From Hypoxylon rubiginosum (lineage: Eukaryota > Ascomycota > Sordariomycetes > Xylariales > Hypoxylaceae), in NCBI GenBank assembly GCA_902806565.1, contig CADCXA010000055.1, positions 1,798,001 to 1,862,000 on the forward strand: a DNA stretch of 64,000 nucleotides. The letters are read 5' to 3'. How positions within the stretch are numbered: position 1 is the stretch's first letter; each line of letters begins with the position of its first letter. A program made the translations under genes and the position numbers. Shown here piece by piece: positions 40,034 through 52,688 of the stretch. The notes below the pieces were generated by a model. That model was not told the DNA's origin, searched no databases, and saw nothing but the letters and a program-made list of their open reading frames with translations.

Positions 40034-42310
40034 TCAATCCTTCTTTCCGTTAGCAGTGTTGCCCAGAAAGCCCTCCTTCAGCTCTTTGATGGGGAGGTTA
40101 TCTTCCAGACGGAAGTGGCCGCGATTTCTCCGTAGGCGTCCTCGGAACCACGAGGCACCGCCCAAAGCAATTCCTGCTATGCAGCCAAAAGAGAGATAGG
40201 GATGTTCCGAGAAGGTGACGCGTATATCGAAGAAAATCTTCTCAAAACTCGAGATCGTAAGCTTAGGCTTGATCAAGGGAGGAGAGGCTGTGACTTTGGA
40301 GATGGTCTCTAGGATCGATACTCGTGAGGGGACGATGGGGCTGCCGGTAATAGTCATATCCCAATACCGTCGGTTCTAAACCAAGGTTAGCAAAACGAAA
40401 TACCAAAACAATAACTTTCCAACTTACGTCTTCGTCATTAATTATAACCCGTTCGCCGTCTTTAATATCAATGCCGTAAGTCGTGCGAATCCACCTTTGC
40501 CAGAAAACGCCGTCGACCCAGGCAAATGTCACCTCTTTGCGGTCAGACATATCCATATTGATCCTAATACTCTTGGCGGCTCGTAGGGCCCGCTGGTCAT
40601 TACGATCTTCGGCTTCCTCGAGACGAAGCTGTTTGGCATCTCGCAGGTTCTGTCGCTCAAGCTGGAATAGCTGTATTTGCTTATCCATCCACTCGTTCGC
40701 AGCGCGCTTCATTTCGCGCTTAGCACTCAAGAAAGTCTCCTGGTCTTCCCTGTTAAGGATTCCTAGAACGACAATCTTTCCGTCCATGATCTCGCGAGCA
40801 TTCGAGGCGGTAAGCTCGGGAACGATAGGTAGCCAGACAGACTTCATCCAACCCAAGACTAGGTGGGTATCACGCATTTCTCTAGGCGTCAATGGTGTAT
40901 AGTACGTAGGTCTTCCTTCTCGCGACACCAATAACCTGGGCCATGTTGTGATCTTGAACCTATCGTACAGCACAGGGTCTTGTGTCTTGACCAGTTTAGC
41001 GTGTCCGATGAGGCTCAAGGGCAACCTTTCGAGAGCCATAAAGTCTTCGTTCGAAGTGGCATGGTCATAGAAATAGACAAAGATGACGTCTTCCTTCTCT
41101 TCTAGGGCCTTAAAGGAAGCAGCATTGACGTCTTGGACACCGCTGCAAATATCCAACGCCTTCTCCGCATATTGGATGAAATCGCCGAGACCGCGCAATC
41201 CGTTATATTCGACACGCTCCCCTCCTCGGAAGAAAAGAACCGTAGGATAACCTCGAAGATGAACATCCTTGCAGAGCCGAGATTCTGCGTCGCAGTTGAC
41301 TTCGCCAACGTTGAGCTTGCCCTTCATCTCTTTAGCTAGCTGCTGCCAGTTTGATGCCATCGCTTGGCAATGATGGCACCAAGGAGCGTAAAATTTGATG
41401 AACCATGGCTCCTGCGTCATAGTGACGAGGTTCTGGAAGCTTTCAGCTGTGAGGGCGACTGAGATACCTTGCTCGTTAGGGGTCTTGGTCGGCTTGGATG
41501 GTTTCGTTTCGTCTACTTTCTGAGGAGTGGTCTTTGTCGTAGCAGTCGTGTCGTCTTTCGCGGCTTCCTTGGTCTTTTCTGAAATGTCTTCACTCTTCTC
41601 ACTCGGGAAAGCAGTCGCACCAGGCTCAGGCAACGGGAGTTCCCCCTTAGGACGAGTACCGGGAAATTCCGCCTCTAGCGCATCTTCGATCATTTTAGAG
41701 AGGTTGCTCATGGGCTTCCCACCCCTAACGGATTCGACGACGCTCCCATCTTTGTAGAGTGTTGTCTGAGGCCATGACTGAACATCATTCTTGGAGCATA
41801 GATCGCCATAAGCGATACAGTTTACTTGGGCAAATCTAATGTCGTAGTGCTTCTCGAAGGAATCGGTGGTCGCTGCTGTCGTCTCGGAGTCGGTAGGGGC
41901 TTTGGATGTGTAATAATATTCATACAAGGTCTGATAGGTTGGAGCGAAATCCGTGCAATGAGGACACCATGGACTATTATGAATGTAAGCCGAGGATCGA
42001 AACAGATGCGGTCTACAGGTACATCGAAGGATTCCGCCATGATACATTGGCGATTAATGCAACATATCATGAGGCTCGTTGTATGAACATACAAAGAAAG
42101 ACCTTACCTGAAATATTTGACAACAACAAATTTTGATTGCTTGATCTCCTTATCGAAATTCTCGGAGGTTAACTCGAGTAATGGAGGTACTCTCTTGCCA
42201 TTAAAGTATGTGTTTTCTCGATCCGGATCGTCACTCGTCTCGGTACCAATGGCTTGCGCGGACCCGAGGATAGCAGCGCTGAGGAACAGCGCGAGCGAGG
42301 CGAGCCTCAT
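40034..42310 (-). CDS. Membrane-anchored protein disulfide isomerase, Eps1-like
   Basis: ER oxidoreductase with thioredoxin folds, resembling yeast Eps1 (701 residues), which acts in ER quality control of membrane proteins. Exons 42310-42108, 41973-40428 and 40375-40034 join in frame to 696 residues. Signal peptide MRLASLALFLSAAILGSAQA. The first thioredoxin domain has active site SPWCPHC, split by intron 1. The second has APWCHHC at about residue 245 followed by the cis-Pro strand RGYPTVLFF. Later segments are redox-inactive thioredoxin-like sequence and a charged helix. The last exon carries one membrane helix (LSFGCIAGIALGGASWF) and a basic cytoplasmic tail ending KKD, near but not identical to a dilysine retrieval signal. 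The start was chosen from the signal peptide; an upstream in-frame ATG exists. Diverges from TDP1. Confidence 0.9.
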
Positions 42311-43678
42311 GGCTGACGGCGTGCGATTTGTCGTCGCAGATGATAAACGAGCGTATTGATGAGTGGATCGCCAACTATAATGACGAAGGAGTCCGAGGTA
42401 GGAGAGCAAAGTAGTGGTGTCAGTCGAATTGTTGATTGGCTTGATTAAGTGCGCGACACAGGACAGGAGGCCAAGAACTGAAGAAACGGTCGAGGACGAA
42501 TTTCCGCTTTAGCTTTGGAGAAAGGGGCAAGGGAGAGTCGCGTCACCGGCTGCAGTGCATTGGAATATGTTCAATGGAAAAAAGACGAGAAAGAAAAAAA
42601 TAACAGGGAAGAAAAGGGAAGCAGAATATGACTTCTGCAGAATTAAGAGCCAACCCACGAGCAAAAATAAGAAAAGAGATTCAAGATGCTCGAGTTTGCT
42701 AATAGTCGTGTGTATGACTTGGTACGGTTAGGACAATAAAATAAAGCACAAGGCACGTTCCAGCCCAGAAAAGATGCGAAAAATGGATTTGATTGTTGAA
42801 ACGACACTATCTGCCTGTTCCCAGACGCCAGACCCCCCAGACCCCAAGACAGTGCATCACCTCCTGCACCTCCTATTGTCCTGCTAATTCTGACTGTGTG
42901 GAAAGACTGTATGGAGCAACTGCTGACAGGTTATTTAATTTGGTTCAGCCAACCAGAGGATGTAAATTTCATCCAAAGACTCGATCTAAGCTGCATCGGG
43001 TACTAGCCAGCTAGCCAAGCTCCCCTAATACAGTCTGGTGGATCCTTCTGTAAGCCTCTAAACCTCTACCGCGGCCCCTTATAGTTAATTTCTACCTTAG
43101 CTCAGCCACCATACCTAGCTGAGATGGCTCAGATGTGGCTGAAGCAACGTGTTGAATTAGCAGATTAGGTGAGCCTACCTCGAAGTACTACTCTCTCTAG
43201 ATATATCCCATCATCAATTTGGAAATTCCACCAAAGAAAAACGGTCAATTTCAGAACTACAGATTTTTTGGAGAGACAAGTCTGAAAAGTTGCCAGCTGC
43301 CAGCCGAACCCTGGCTAGAACTTCTCGTATTTTTTGCCTTACCAGTTGAGGTGTTTGCGGCGATCAGTCGGACGCCAAGCTCGCACTATCACGACACCAC
43401 CACGAAAACACCACACGTAGATCAACCCCGTCCGCGTCAGCCCTGTGAATCTTTATTCCTATAACCAATCGATGTGGGCATTTGCTTTACGAATAACTCC
43501 ATCGTGACACCTGCCGCAGTGACACAGACTAGGTTGCCGGGAAGGAGTCTGGAATATTACTCTCGAAGCATATATACTGCATGGCTGCTACTAATACGGA
43601 TTTCATCAAGTTCAACATAAGTCATTCGGCTTCAACCAAGACCACGGCTTCTCTCCTTTTCAGCCGCATATCTCAGAT
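42311..43678. promoter_or_regulatory. Divergent region EPS1-like/TDP1
   Basis: 1.37 kb. Frames at 42793-43014 and 43219-43464 have no recognisable features. Purine-rich stretch near 42580-42620. No gene annotated. Confidence 0.5.
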
Positions 43679-45654
43679 ATGACAGAACCTCCCTCAAAGA
43701 GACGTCGCTTAAGCAACACCGAAGAGAACCATGATGAAAAGAAGAAGCCCAGTAACATGCCAGCGTCGCTCTCGCATCCTATCAGCCCTCCGAGGAAAAG
43801 GAGAGCCCGCAAGCGTGAGCTGATTCCCTCTCCGATCCGACTCACGACCATCCAGGATCTCCCGGACGAGTCCAACGTCGGCGCCGTCTCGCTCCGCGAT
43901 CTTCTCGGGGACCCGCTCATCGCCGAGTGCTGGGACTTCAACTACCTGCACGACGTGGACTTCCTCATGAGCCACTTCGACGAGGACATAAGAGCCCTCG
44001 CCCAGGTGCATGTTGTCCACGGCTTCTGGAAGAGAGAAGATCTGAATAAGTGGACGCTCGAGGTAAGGAATCCGTATCCATCTCATCCTCGTGTTTCGCG
44101 TTCCGCATTTAGAGAGCCTATCTTGTTACAAATATGTTGATATTATACGTACCTGTGAGGTGACATGTTGTTTTGTTGATGCTACAACCGTGTCATATAC
44201 TTCAAAAAGAACCGGTACCTATCTAGATAGTACCTATATGCGCATGTAAAATAACTCCATTGTAAACCAGCTTGTTGCTAGATGTAATGTTGCGCAGGCG
44301 TTCGTGCAGCTGTGTATTATGTATCTCCTGTCAATTTATAATTGTTGCATTTGTTACTTTACTCAAAGTCCTGGTATAATCTACCAACACTAATGATATC
44401 TGTCAATACTGATTCTTGACACAGCTACAAGCCAGCCAATACAGCAATGTCACCTTACACACGGCATATATGCCCGAGCCGTTTGGCACGCATCATTCAA
44501 AGATGCTTGTGCTTCTTAGACACGATGACACAGCCCAAGTCATCATCCATACCGCCAACATGATTGCCAAGGACTGGACAAACATGACGAACGGGGTCTG
44601 GCAGACGCCTCCGCTCCCCCGTCTTCAGACTCCCCAAGAGCCCGCGGAGACGGACATGAAGGTCGGCAGCGGACCAAAGTTCAAAGCCGACCTGCTGAGT
44701 TACCTACGAGCCTACAACAACGTACGAGGGGTATGTCGGCCACTGGTCGACGAGCTTCAGAAATATGACTTCTCCGCCGTACGCGGTACCTTGATAGCCA
44801 GCGTCCCAGGAAGACACGACGTCAACGACGACCCGAGCAAGACCCGCTGGGGATGGATAAGTATCAAGCAAGCCCTCCGCTCGGTCCCGGTCCAAGAAGG
44901 CAACTCGGAGATCGTGGTGCAAGTATCCTCCATCGCGACCCTCGGCGCGACGGACACCTGGCTGGAGCGGACCCTATTCGACTCGCTGTCGCCGTCACCA
45001 CCATTACGACACACGAAGCAGCCGCGGCCCGCGTTCAAGGTCGTGTTCCCGACCGCGGACGAGATCCGGCGGTCCCTCGACGGCTACGCGTCCGGCGGCT
45101 CCGTCCACACCAAGACGGCGTCGCCGGCCCAGGCCAAGCAGCTCCTGTACCTGCGGCCCATGCTGCACCACTGGGCGAACGACTGCGAGGAGGGGACTCC
45201 GCGCGCGGAGGAGCATGACGGCGGACGCAAGCGCGCGGCGCCGCACATCAAGACGTACATCCGCTACCACCGTACGAGCGACGGCAAAAACGGGTCCGTC
45301 GACTGGGCGCTGCTCACGTCGGCCAACATGTCGAAGCAGGCGTGGGGCGAGGCCGCGAACGCGTCGTCCCGGCAGGTGCGGATCGCGTCCTGGGAGATCG
45401 GCGTGCTGGTGTGGCCCGGGCTGTTCGCGGCGGACGGGACGGCCAGGATGGTGGGGACGTTCGGGACGGACGTACCGGCGATAAAGGAAAATCTCGACGG
45501 CGACGGTAACGTCGACGGTAACGGTCCTCTGGTGGGGCTGAGGATCCCGTACGATCTTCCTCTGCAGCGGTACGGGGATGCCGAGAGCCCTTGGGTGGCT
45601 ACGGAGGCGTATACCACCCCCGACTGCAAAGGGCAGACTTGGGGCGGCTATTAG
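43679..45654 (+). CDS. TDP1: Tyrosyl-DNA phosphodiesterase 1
   Basis: Removes topoisomerase I and other adducts from DNA 3' ends. Exons 43679-44062 and 44425-45654 join in frame to 537 residues. The N-terminus is basic and disordered with likely nuclear signals (KRRRL and RKRRARKR). The HKN motif 1 is HHSKMLVLLR followed by IIHTANM, preceded by the family segment AYMPEPFGTHHSK. Motif 2 is HIKTYIRYHR followed by LLTSANMSKQAWG. The intron is 362 nt, the longest inside a gene in this window; exon joining is supported because WTLE and LQASQYSNVTLHTAYMPE are contiguous in family members. The last 700 nt are strongly GC-rich at third positions. Convergent with the acyl-CoA-binding protein gene. Confidence 0.94.
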
Positions 45655-46126
45655 CAGCGGCCTTAGCTAAGGTTATTATGGGGAGGGATTATGAGGAGGG
45701 AATGATAAGTCAACTTGCCTGCAGATTTGCTGAAGCTTCTACCTCGGAGGTAGCTTGGATGGGTGGCCGGGATTCAGAGCACCCGGCTTTACGGATATCG
45801 ATAGTTACATCATGTAGAGCAATTCAAGTGTTTCAAGGGTGGATATAACGTTCGCAATGCTAAGTGTGAATTGTCAAAACCAATGCCCTCAAGAAGTGAG
45901 TTTGGAGTGGCTCTATATAATTAATTCGCTACAGCACTCTAGTCCCGCGGGGCTCTGCTTGCCAATCATAGAAATATATCCACAGAAGTCTCGTGTCTAT
46001 CGGGAACGAAAAGAGCTCTCGCACACCTTTATAGCGCTATGGAATCAACCCGAAGAAGTAACATAACAGGCAGTGCGATACAAGATAGCTCCTTGCCGCA
46101 GCTGGGGTAGATAGCTAGGGGGTGCT
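45655..46126. other. Convergent spacer TDP1/ACBP
   Basis: 472 bp between convergent stop codons. Nothing of note. Confidence 0.55.
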
Positions 46127-46736
46127 CTAAGACTTGACGGCCTCGGGCACCTTGTTGGCGTCGAAGCCGTACTTGTTCTTCAGCTCCTCGACCTTTGCGA
46201 CGTAGCGCTCCTGGGCGGCTTCGGGGGTGACGCTCTCGTCGACGAGATCCTTCCAGGCTTGGTACTTGTACTTGCCCTACGCGAGAAGATATTGTCAGCT
46301 CGTGTTTGTGGAATTTGGTCTTGTGTCCTCTTCTATTGGATCTGCTGGGCGGATGGGATGGTGCGGTTTGGGCGGTTTCGCAGTGGTAGGTCCGTATTAG
46401 ACGGCACTGGCGGGTAAGGATGTAGGTAGGTAGAGAGCATGGAATATACCTTTAGGTCGAACATGCCGGGCTTCTCGGCCTTGCTAAAGTCCTCGCCGGT
46501 GCCGACCTTGAATAGACCTAGACAATGGTAAAAAAAGCCTCTGTTAGTCTCTTCCGTATAGTATGTAGCTCCTCGTCTTGACCTAGCACGAAAAGCCCTA
46601 GCTCGTAACAAAGAGAGGGGGGAAACAAGAGGAAGAACGTACCGTAGAGCTCGAGCAGCTCATCGTTGGTGGGCTTCGACGTGAGCTTTTTGGACTCCTC
46701 CTGAGCCTTAGAGAATGCCGGGGTGATATCAACCAT
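46127..46736 (-). CDS. Acyl-CoA-binding protein
   Basis: Small cytosolic carrier of long-chain acyl-CoA esters. Three exons (46736-46643, 46517-46450, 46276-46127) join in frame to 103 residues, typical for the family. Sequence features: MVDITPAFSKAQEESKKL, NDELLELYGLFKVGTGED, KPGMFDLKGKYKYQAW and VAKVEELKNKYGF. The exon 2/3 join completes the conserved K-x-K-x-x-AW motif. The two introns (125 and 173 nt) are long relative to the coding sequence. None of the exons is long enough to be noticed as a gene alone. It diverges from the AMID-like gene across 2.3 kb. Confidence 0.95.
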
Positions 46737-49025
46737 CTTGACGAGTTTTTATAAAAAGACTTGGGTATTCTAAAGGTGAACAAGCTCGTTCTTGTGTTAG
46801 CCATTAGATATTCTCTTCGCTTATATAGACATAGCACGTAGCATGGGCTAGTTAGGAATACCCACCTAAGCTTGGAGTGACTGAAGTTGTAGAAGATGAG
46901 TGTATAGCGTCGTATAGTTGTGTCAATGTCAATTGTCAATATTGATGTTCGATGTTGATAGTAGCTTGTGTCTTGTTGGGACGAACTGGACGAATAGGAA
47001 TTGGCGGGGTAGTTTGTTCCTGAGCATGATTTACTTCCGTCATGCGATCACTTGAGTGCGCGGGGTGATGTAATGGCTTCTCTCGTCATTGGCTGGGTTG
47101 CTCTTAAGGACCCATTAGAGAGTTTTGAGTAACCCTCGGAATAGGAAACATTTACAGGTCACGATGTACCTATACCTAATCCCAATCGTTTGGCTCGTGA
47201 ATGCCGGTATAAAGATGCACCGTCACCGGATCTTGGCTCTTTTCAGCCCCGGGTGAGGTCCTTGGACCTCTGCCAGGTGACTGAGGTCTTAGCTCGTCGG
47301 TGTAATCTATATCAACTTCCGTCCTTTGGCTTATTACCTGAGTCCCGTCGTCTATTGTATCTCCTACCGAATACCGATGGACTGCCTATAGCATTGATGT
47401 TTTAATCCGGTATGCCGAGAGGATAGTAGGTAGGATCTAACTACTCCTTACGAGACTCGTCATCATATGTTCCTTTCGGCATTGGAATAGCAGGCAGTGC
47501 TCTACTCACAGTCTATCGTATGTGCCGAGGATCTTGAATGTCAAAACAAAGTCTATCTACTCTTGGTTAAGAGGCAGTCGATTCTGGAAACTCTCTAGGT
47601 CTAGGAATAATCTTGACACGTGCTTAAATGTCTATAAGGTATCTTCATTCTAGTACTGTCAGCGTGGTGCCAAGTGGAAGTAAGCCCACGTATGAATAAA
47701 CGGCGGATGCATTCCTTCGGGCAAGCCCAGCTCGTCTACGTGGTTCTCTATACGGGAAACGAACCTTTTTGCCAATTGAGGTGAGATGTTGTACATTACA
47801 CTAACGCAAAAGGACCCTGCGCCAACAGAAACCGCCTCTCTTTGGAATTTCCAGATGGGGGTTTATTTTTCTGGAGGAGTCATCACAAGGCTGTCCAATA
47901 AGCCGACGCAAAGGGATGACCCCTGTCTGCGTCGATCCAATAGCTCGCGCCCTCGTCCGCCATCTTTCTTATCCTCATGTCTCTTTGGAGCCTTGTCTCT
48001 ATCTCACTTCGGGACCGAAGCTGTCCTTTAGTCTTCCCGACTCGCCATTGTATTGGCTGACTACTATATGCAAGAATATCTTGGGTACAGAGGAAAGGCA
48101 GTGTAATGCACATTTACTGCACATTTACTGCACGTTTACCAAGAGCATAAAGTGATGGAGAAGGTTAGCTGATGAAGACTCGATCTCTTCATCAGATCAT
48201 TCATTCGTCTTGGAACTAGTGAAGGGATATATCAACTTGCTGCAGCTGTGCTAGCTAAGATCAACAAGTCCCAGGTCCTAGGATGGTAATTCGCTTGGGG
48301 AACCGTTCGGACAGCCACCGGACGACGGGCTGGACGGGTAGAGACACAACAAGGGGGGGACGATGTCTCCTAAATGTGACACAACACCAACCACCATTCT
48401 GAGATATGTGGGATGGGCTATTGAACCTTGGCGTTCGTTCTACTCGCAAACTTTCGCGATTCCGATTCTGACTAATTACCTAGCCTAGGTATCTAAGGTA
48501 GGCAACAACTGGAAAGCCGAATGATGAATAGCATGCAGACATGCATACGCTTGTTCCTTGTGTCAGCAGTAGGCGATGGGACGAATCTTATTCATCTCAA
48601 GTTTTCTGAGCTAGCTCCTTTTATGACCACCTTAACCCAATCAGCCTCGAGACCCTGACCTGAACTTGAACAAGGGACAAGGGAGCGGGTCTTAGGCCGT
48701 CCGGGTTGAGTGGGGTCTCCGTTTGAGGCGCAAGAGGTACGTGTGTCTTGTGTCCGTATATTTGATAAAGACCTTGTTCCTCCCTCTTCAGACTTGACTT
48801 GTTTGGTCTATTATAAAATCTCAGCTGCCATCCCAAGGCTTGCACACCTGTCAGTTTGACTCTTTCCTGTTTGCACTTTTACGGCCGTACCTCGACTTCG
48901 AATACCGCTCATTAATAAATTCCGGAACATTTTTGTTGTACTTAACAAATCGTCAATTCGTTCAGTGTTTGGGTTGACCAATCCTAAAGCTCTTTATTAC
49001 CAGCACCCGGACTTCGCCAACTACA
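46737..49025. other. Large gene-free region
   Basis: 2.29 kb between divergent genes, with no supportable coding sequence on either strand. Contains an imperfect tandem repeat of CACATTTACTG (48109-48140, three copies) and an ACCTAGCCTAGGTATCT palindrome at 48477-48493. May hold long promoters, a non-coding RNA or decayed DNA; I cannot tell. Confidence 0.5.
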
Positions 49026-50458
49026 ATGACCAAAACAGTTGTGGTCCTGGGCGGCGCCTACGCCGGCGTAGGAGTTGCGCACAGGCTCTTGAAACACACG
49101 AAACCTCAAGTCCCAGATCTGAAGGTCATACTTGTATCCAAGGTAAGACCAAAAAAATAATAATACCTAACCTAATGCCTAGTTTCCGAGGGAAGATGTT
49201 CGTAACAATACGGCTCATAAGGGGAAGTCCACGTGACCAAATGCTGGAATATGCAGGACACAGATCATCGGCCAACGCACCCCCGGCGAATCCACATGGT
49301 TTCAGCTGGGGACGGCAAAATTGGGGCCTTCCTTAACGGGCGCGAATCTTGATAAGCTGACGCTGACGTGTGTTTGGTGTCGTAGAACAGCCACTTCTTC
49401 TGGAATCTGGCATCCGTACGGGCCATCGTGCCGGGGCAGCTGAAGGAGGAGCAGTACACCCTGCCGATCGAGAAGGGGTTCGCCAAGTATCCGGCGGACT
49501 CGTTTGAGTTCATCGTCGGCGGCGCCGAGGCCGTCGACGTGGCCGCTAAGACGGTCAAGGTGTCGACCAAGGACGGCGAGCGCCTGCTGAGCTACGACCA
49601 CCTCGTGTGCGCGACCGGCACGCGCGCCGTCGACGCCGCCGTGCCCTGGAAGAGCAGCGGCACGTACGAGGAGACGGCGGCGGTCCTGTCGCAGATCCAG
49701 GCCAAGGTGCGGACGGCCAAGCACATCGTCGTGGCGGGCGCGGGCGCGACGGGCGTCGAGGCCGCCGCCGAGCTCGCCTTCGAGTACGGCAAAGAAAAGG
49801 AGGTCGTGCTGCTGTCGGGCGACGCCGAGATCCTGGGCGGCGACTCGCTGGCCTCGAACGTGGCGGGCGAGCTGGCCAAGCTGGGCGTCGGGATCCGACG
49901 GTCGGCGCGCGTCGAGGGCGCGCGCGAGCTGCCCGACGGCAAGGTCGAGGTCCTGCTCGCGGGGGGCGACAAGATCGTCACGGACCTGTACCTGCCCACC
50001 ATGGGCATGGCCGCCAACACCGAGTACCTCCCGGCTGAGCTGCTGACGGACCGCAAGTTCGTCGACATCGACGAGTTCTACCGCGCCAAGGGCGCCAAGG
50101 ACGTCTGGGCCGCCGGCGACATCGTGTGGAAGCCCCGGGGTAGCTTCGTGCTTGCGGATAAGCAGGTGAGTTTTTTTTATTTTTTTAATCCCCTCCCACC
50201 CTTATGGACAGCAAGCTAACGATAACTCCCGTCAAGGCCGGTGGCGTCGCCAAGAACATCGACCTCGCGCTGAAGGGCAAGCCGCCCGTCGTCGTCAAGA
50301 CGCTGCCCATGGACGTCCTGATGGTGGCGACGGGCCGGAGCCGCGGCTCCGGCCGCCTGGGTCCCGTCAAGGTCTTCTCCATCATGGTGTACATGATCAA
50401 GGGCAAGACGCTCGGCATCCAGCAGCTGCCCACCTACGTCGACGGCAGCGCGTTCTAG
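49026..50458 (+). CDS. AMID/AIF-like FAD-dependent oxidoreductase
   Basis: Pyridine-nucleotide-disulfide oxidoreductase fold, resembling AMID/AIF-like proteins (NAD(P)H-oxidising flavoproteins). Exons 49026-49142, 49386-50165 and 50237-50458 join in frame to 372 residues. The FAD-binding Rossmann motif is VVVLGGAYAGVGVAHRLL at the N-terminus; NSHFFWNLASVRAIVPG at the start of exon 2 is a family block; the NAD(P)-binding motif is IVVAGAGATGVEAAAELAF; DVWAAGDIV is the second FAD contact. No targeting sequence is obvious. Exons 2 and 3 are strongly GC-rich at third positions. A pure T-rich stretch follows the second donor site. Physiological substrate unknown. Confidence 0.88.
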
Positions 50459-51229
50459 ACTCGCTCCGATTTGTTCTGGAATGCAAGCTTGACGAGCGCT
50501 ATCGCCGGTCCCGCCGAATAAGTTGATACGAGAGCAAAGAAAGAGGGGGAAACTGTGAGTTGTAGGCCCGGTTAACTGGTCGTTCTGGGCTTTCCTGACC
50601 ATGTTTCCTGTCCTGGAACTGAAGGGAGGAGAAACTGGGCAAAGGAACTAAGAGATCGAAACTCTTCTCTGCCTCTCATTAACGTTTCCGGGGGTTATGA
50701 AGCGATGTTGCTTTGCTCAATGTTAGCTAGACCAAACAGAAATCGGGGGCGAGGAGAGAAAGAAAACCGTAATATGTAACCCTAAGATACCCCCCTGCCC
50801 TCCTTTTTTTTTTTAAACAACAACAATGATGGATTGATTCTCGAGGCCGTGTTAAAGGGAACCAACGTACTCTGACGCCCGCTTTTCATTCTGATGTTTG
50901 TGATTTTGATGCCCATATATATGACAACGTGCTTGTGATCGTTGGCAGTAAATATTACAAAATATTAGGAAAGTAAGGCTTCAAGCCGGAATCACCAAGC
51001 CCAAGCCTGGTTATTTTAAATAAAATCGAACAAGCTGCCAGTTACTATCAGACAGGACCATATTTCCGTTCATTGTACACGCATCGCGTCAGACTACCTA
51101 ATATGCTCTTTTTGCTTTAGCAGACCTCGCCCAATTCACAACTTAGACGAACTCCCACCCCCCCCTCTTCCGTCTTCCTCATTATCTACCCCCTTTCCTT
51201 CTTTTCCTTTCCTCATCCTTTCACTATAT
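50459..51229. other. Convergent spacer AMID-like/END3
   Basis: 771 bp, containing a T-run at about 50803-50814 and a pyrimidine-rich segment at 51150-51230 next to the END3 stop. No gene. Confidence 0.55.
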
Positions 51230-52688
51230 CTATCTACTAGCCTTCTCATCATCAACCTCCCTCCTCAGCTGCTCCAGAACCTGCATCCGCCCCGCAAGAT
51301 GCGTCTCCAGCCCGTCGACCTGCTCCCTTACCGTCGCCAAATCATCCGCGACCCCCCTCAGCCCGCCCCCGCCCCCGGCCCCCGCCTTCCCGTCGCTCCC
51401 CCCTCCCCCTCCCCCTCCCCCTTCCTCCAGCCCCCGCAGCTCCCGCCGCTTGTAGTCCAGCAGCTGCTCGAGCTCGCGCTTCACGAGCGCCGGCTTCGAC
51501 TCCCGCTTGCCGCCGCCGCCGCCGCCGCCGCCCCCGCGGCGCCGCTCCCCTTCCGCTTCCACCTTCGCCATCCGGTCCTCGAGCTCCTGCAGCTGCTTCT
51601 TGAGCCGCACCTCCTCCCACTGCTCGTCCGACTGCGCGCCGCTGAAGTCCGTGCCCGACGCCTTGAACCCGCCGCGGCCCAGGCGCGTCAGGTACTGGTC
51701 GCCGAACTTGGCCTTGCGGCCGGTGGCCGTGGACTCGTCGGCGCGGGCGGCCCAGCGGGAGGCGGCCGGGTTGTTGCTGTTACTGCTGTTGTTACGGGCG
51801 CTGTCGAGCTGGTAGTCGATGTGGTTGCGCTCGAACGAGGACCGCAGCGAGGCCGGGACCGTGCGCGGGATCCGGAACCCTTCGTGCCGGTTGTTGAGGA
51901 TGTGCAGGAAGGCCAGGCAGGCGTCCTTGTTGATGGTCGGCGAGGCCGACGGGTTGATCAGGTTCCACGCCGACCGGACGTCGGTGTCGGGCACGTCGAG
52001 GGACTCGTATAGGTCCTCGAGCGCGTTGACTGTTGGTGGGTTGCTTATCAGCAGGTAGATTCTTTTATGTAGAGACGGAAATGTGATATGTAATTCTCCA
52101 AACATTGTCGAGGACAGGTGACTACTAACATGGTATCTCCCCCCGCATGTCCCGGTTCTCTTGGTATATGGACTCGTACTTGGCCTTGTCCTGCGGGTTC
52201 ATGTACCAGTCGAAGCCATCCTTCAGCCCCGGGGTATCCGAATCGTCGTCCACCTGTTCGAACTGGACTTGCTTGCCGGTGAGGGCGCGGGTTGCTTGGA
52301 CGAGGTGGGCTTTGGATTCAGGGACGAGCCAGTCGGGTAGCGTTGTCGGTACGTCGGCGTATTCCTATTGTTATGAGCCGTTTGCATTTAGTTACCGCCC
52401 ACATCGTACGCTTCGAAAGCGAAGAAGGGGAAAGGAAGGAGGTAAGCTCACCCCATTCACCAAGTCGAATATGATGCGCATAGCCACGCAGAACTCCTCA
52501 AAGTCTAGGTTCCCATCGTTATCGACGTCGGCCACGTCCCACACGCGCTCGAGCTGGTCGTCCCTCAGCCCGCTGTTCTTCAGCAGCGGCGCCGCCTGCT
52601 CGCCCGTCAGGTACTTGCCGCCATTGGTCCGCGTCGTGAAGATGTTCCAGTACGTCTCGATCTCCTGGGCCTCGATACGAGGTGGCAT
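51230..52688 (-). CDS. END3: Endocytosis protein End3 (EH domain)
   Basis: Component of the Pan1-Sla1-End3 complex that couples actin assembly to endocytosis. Exons 52688-52452, 52364-52130 and 52029-51230 join in frame to 423 residues. The N-terminal EH domain begins [20 protein letters not shown] and has an EF-hand loop [13 protein letters not shown]. The central block [20 protein letters not shown] and [20 protein letters not shown] is characteristic. The C-terminal coiled-coil repeats (two LEQLL/LEELRR-type segments) are separated by long glycine tracts. The whole gene is very GC-rich, which creates long reading frames on the opposite strand. Confidence 0.95.

Noticed and set aside
51299..52012. 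A 237-codon + strand frame opposite END3
   Set aside because: Leu/Pro/Arg-rich shadow of a GC-rich coding exon; END3 is supported by its EH domain and splicing.
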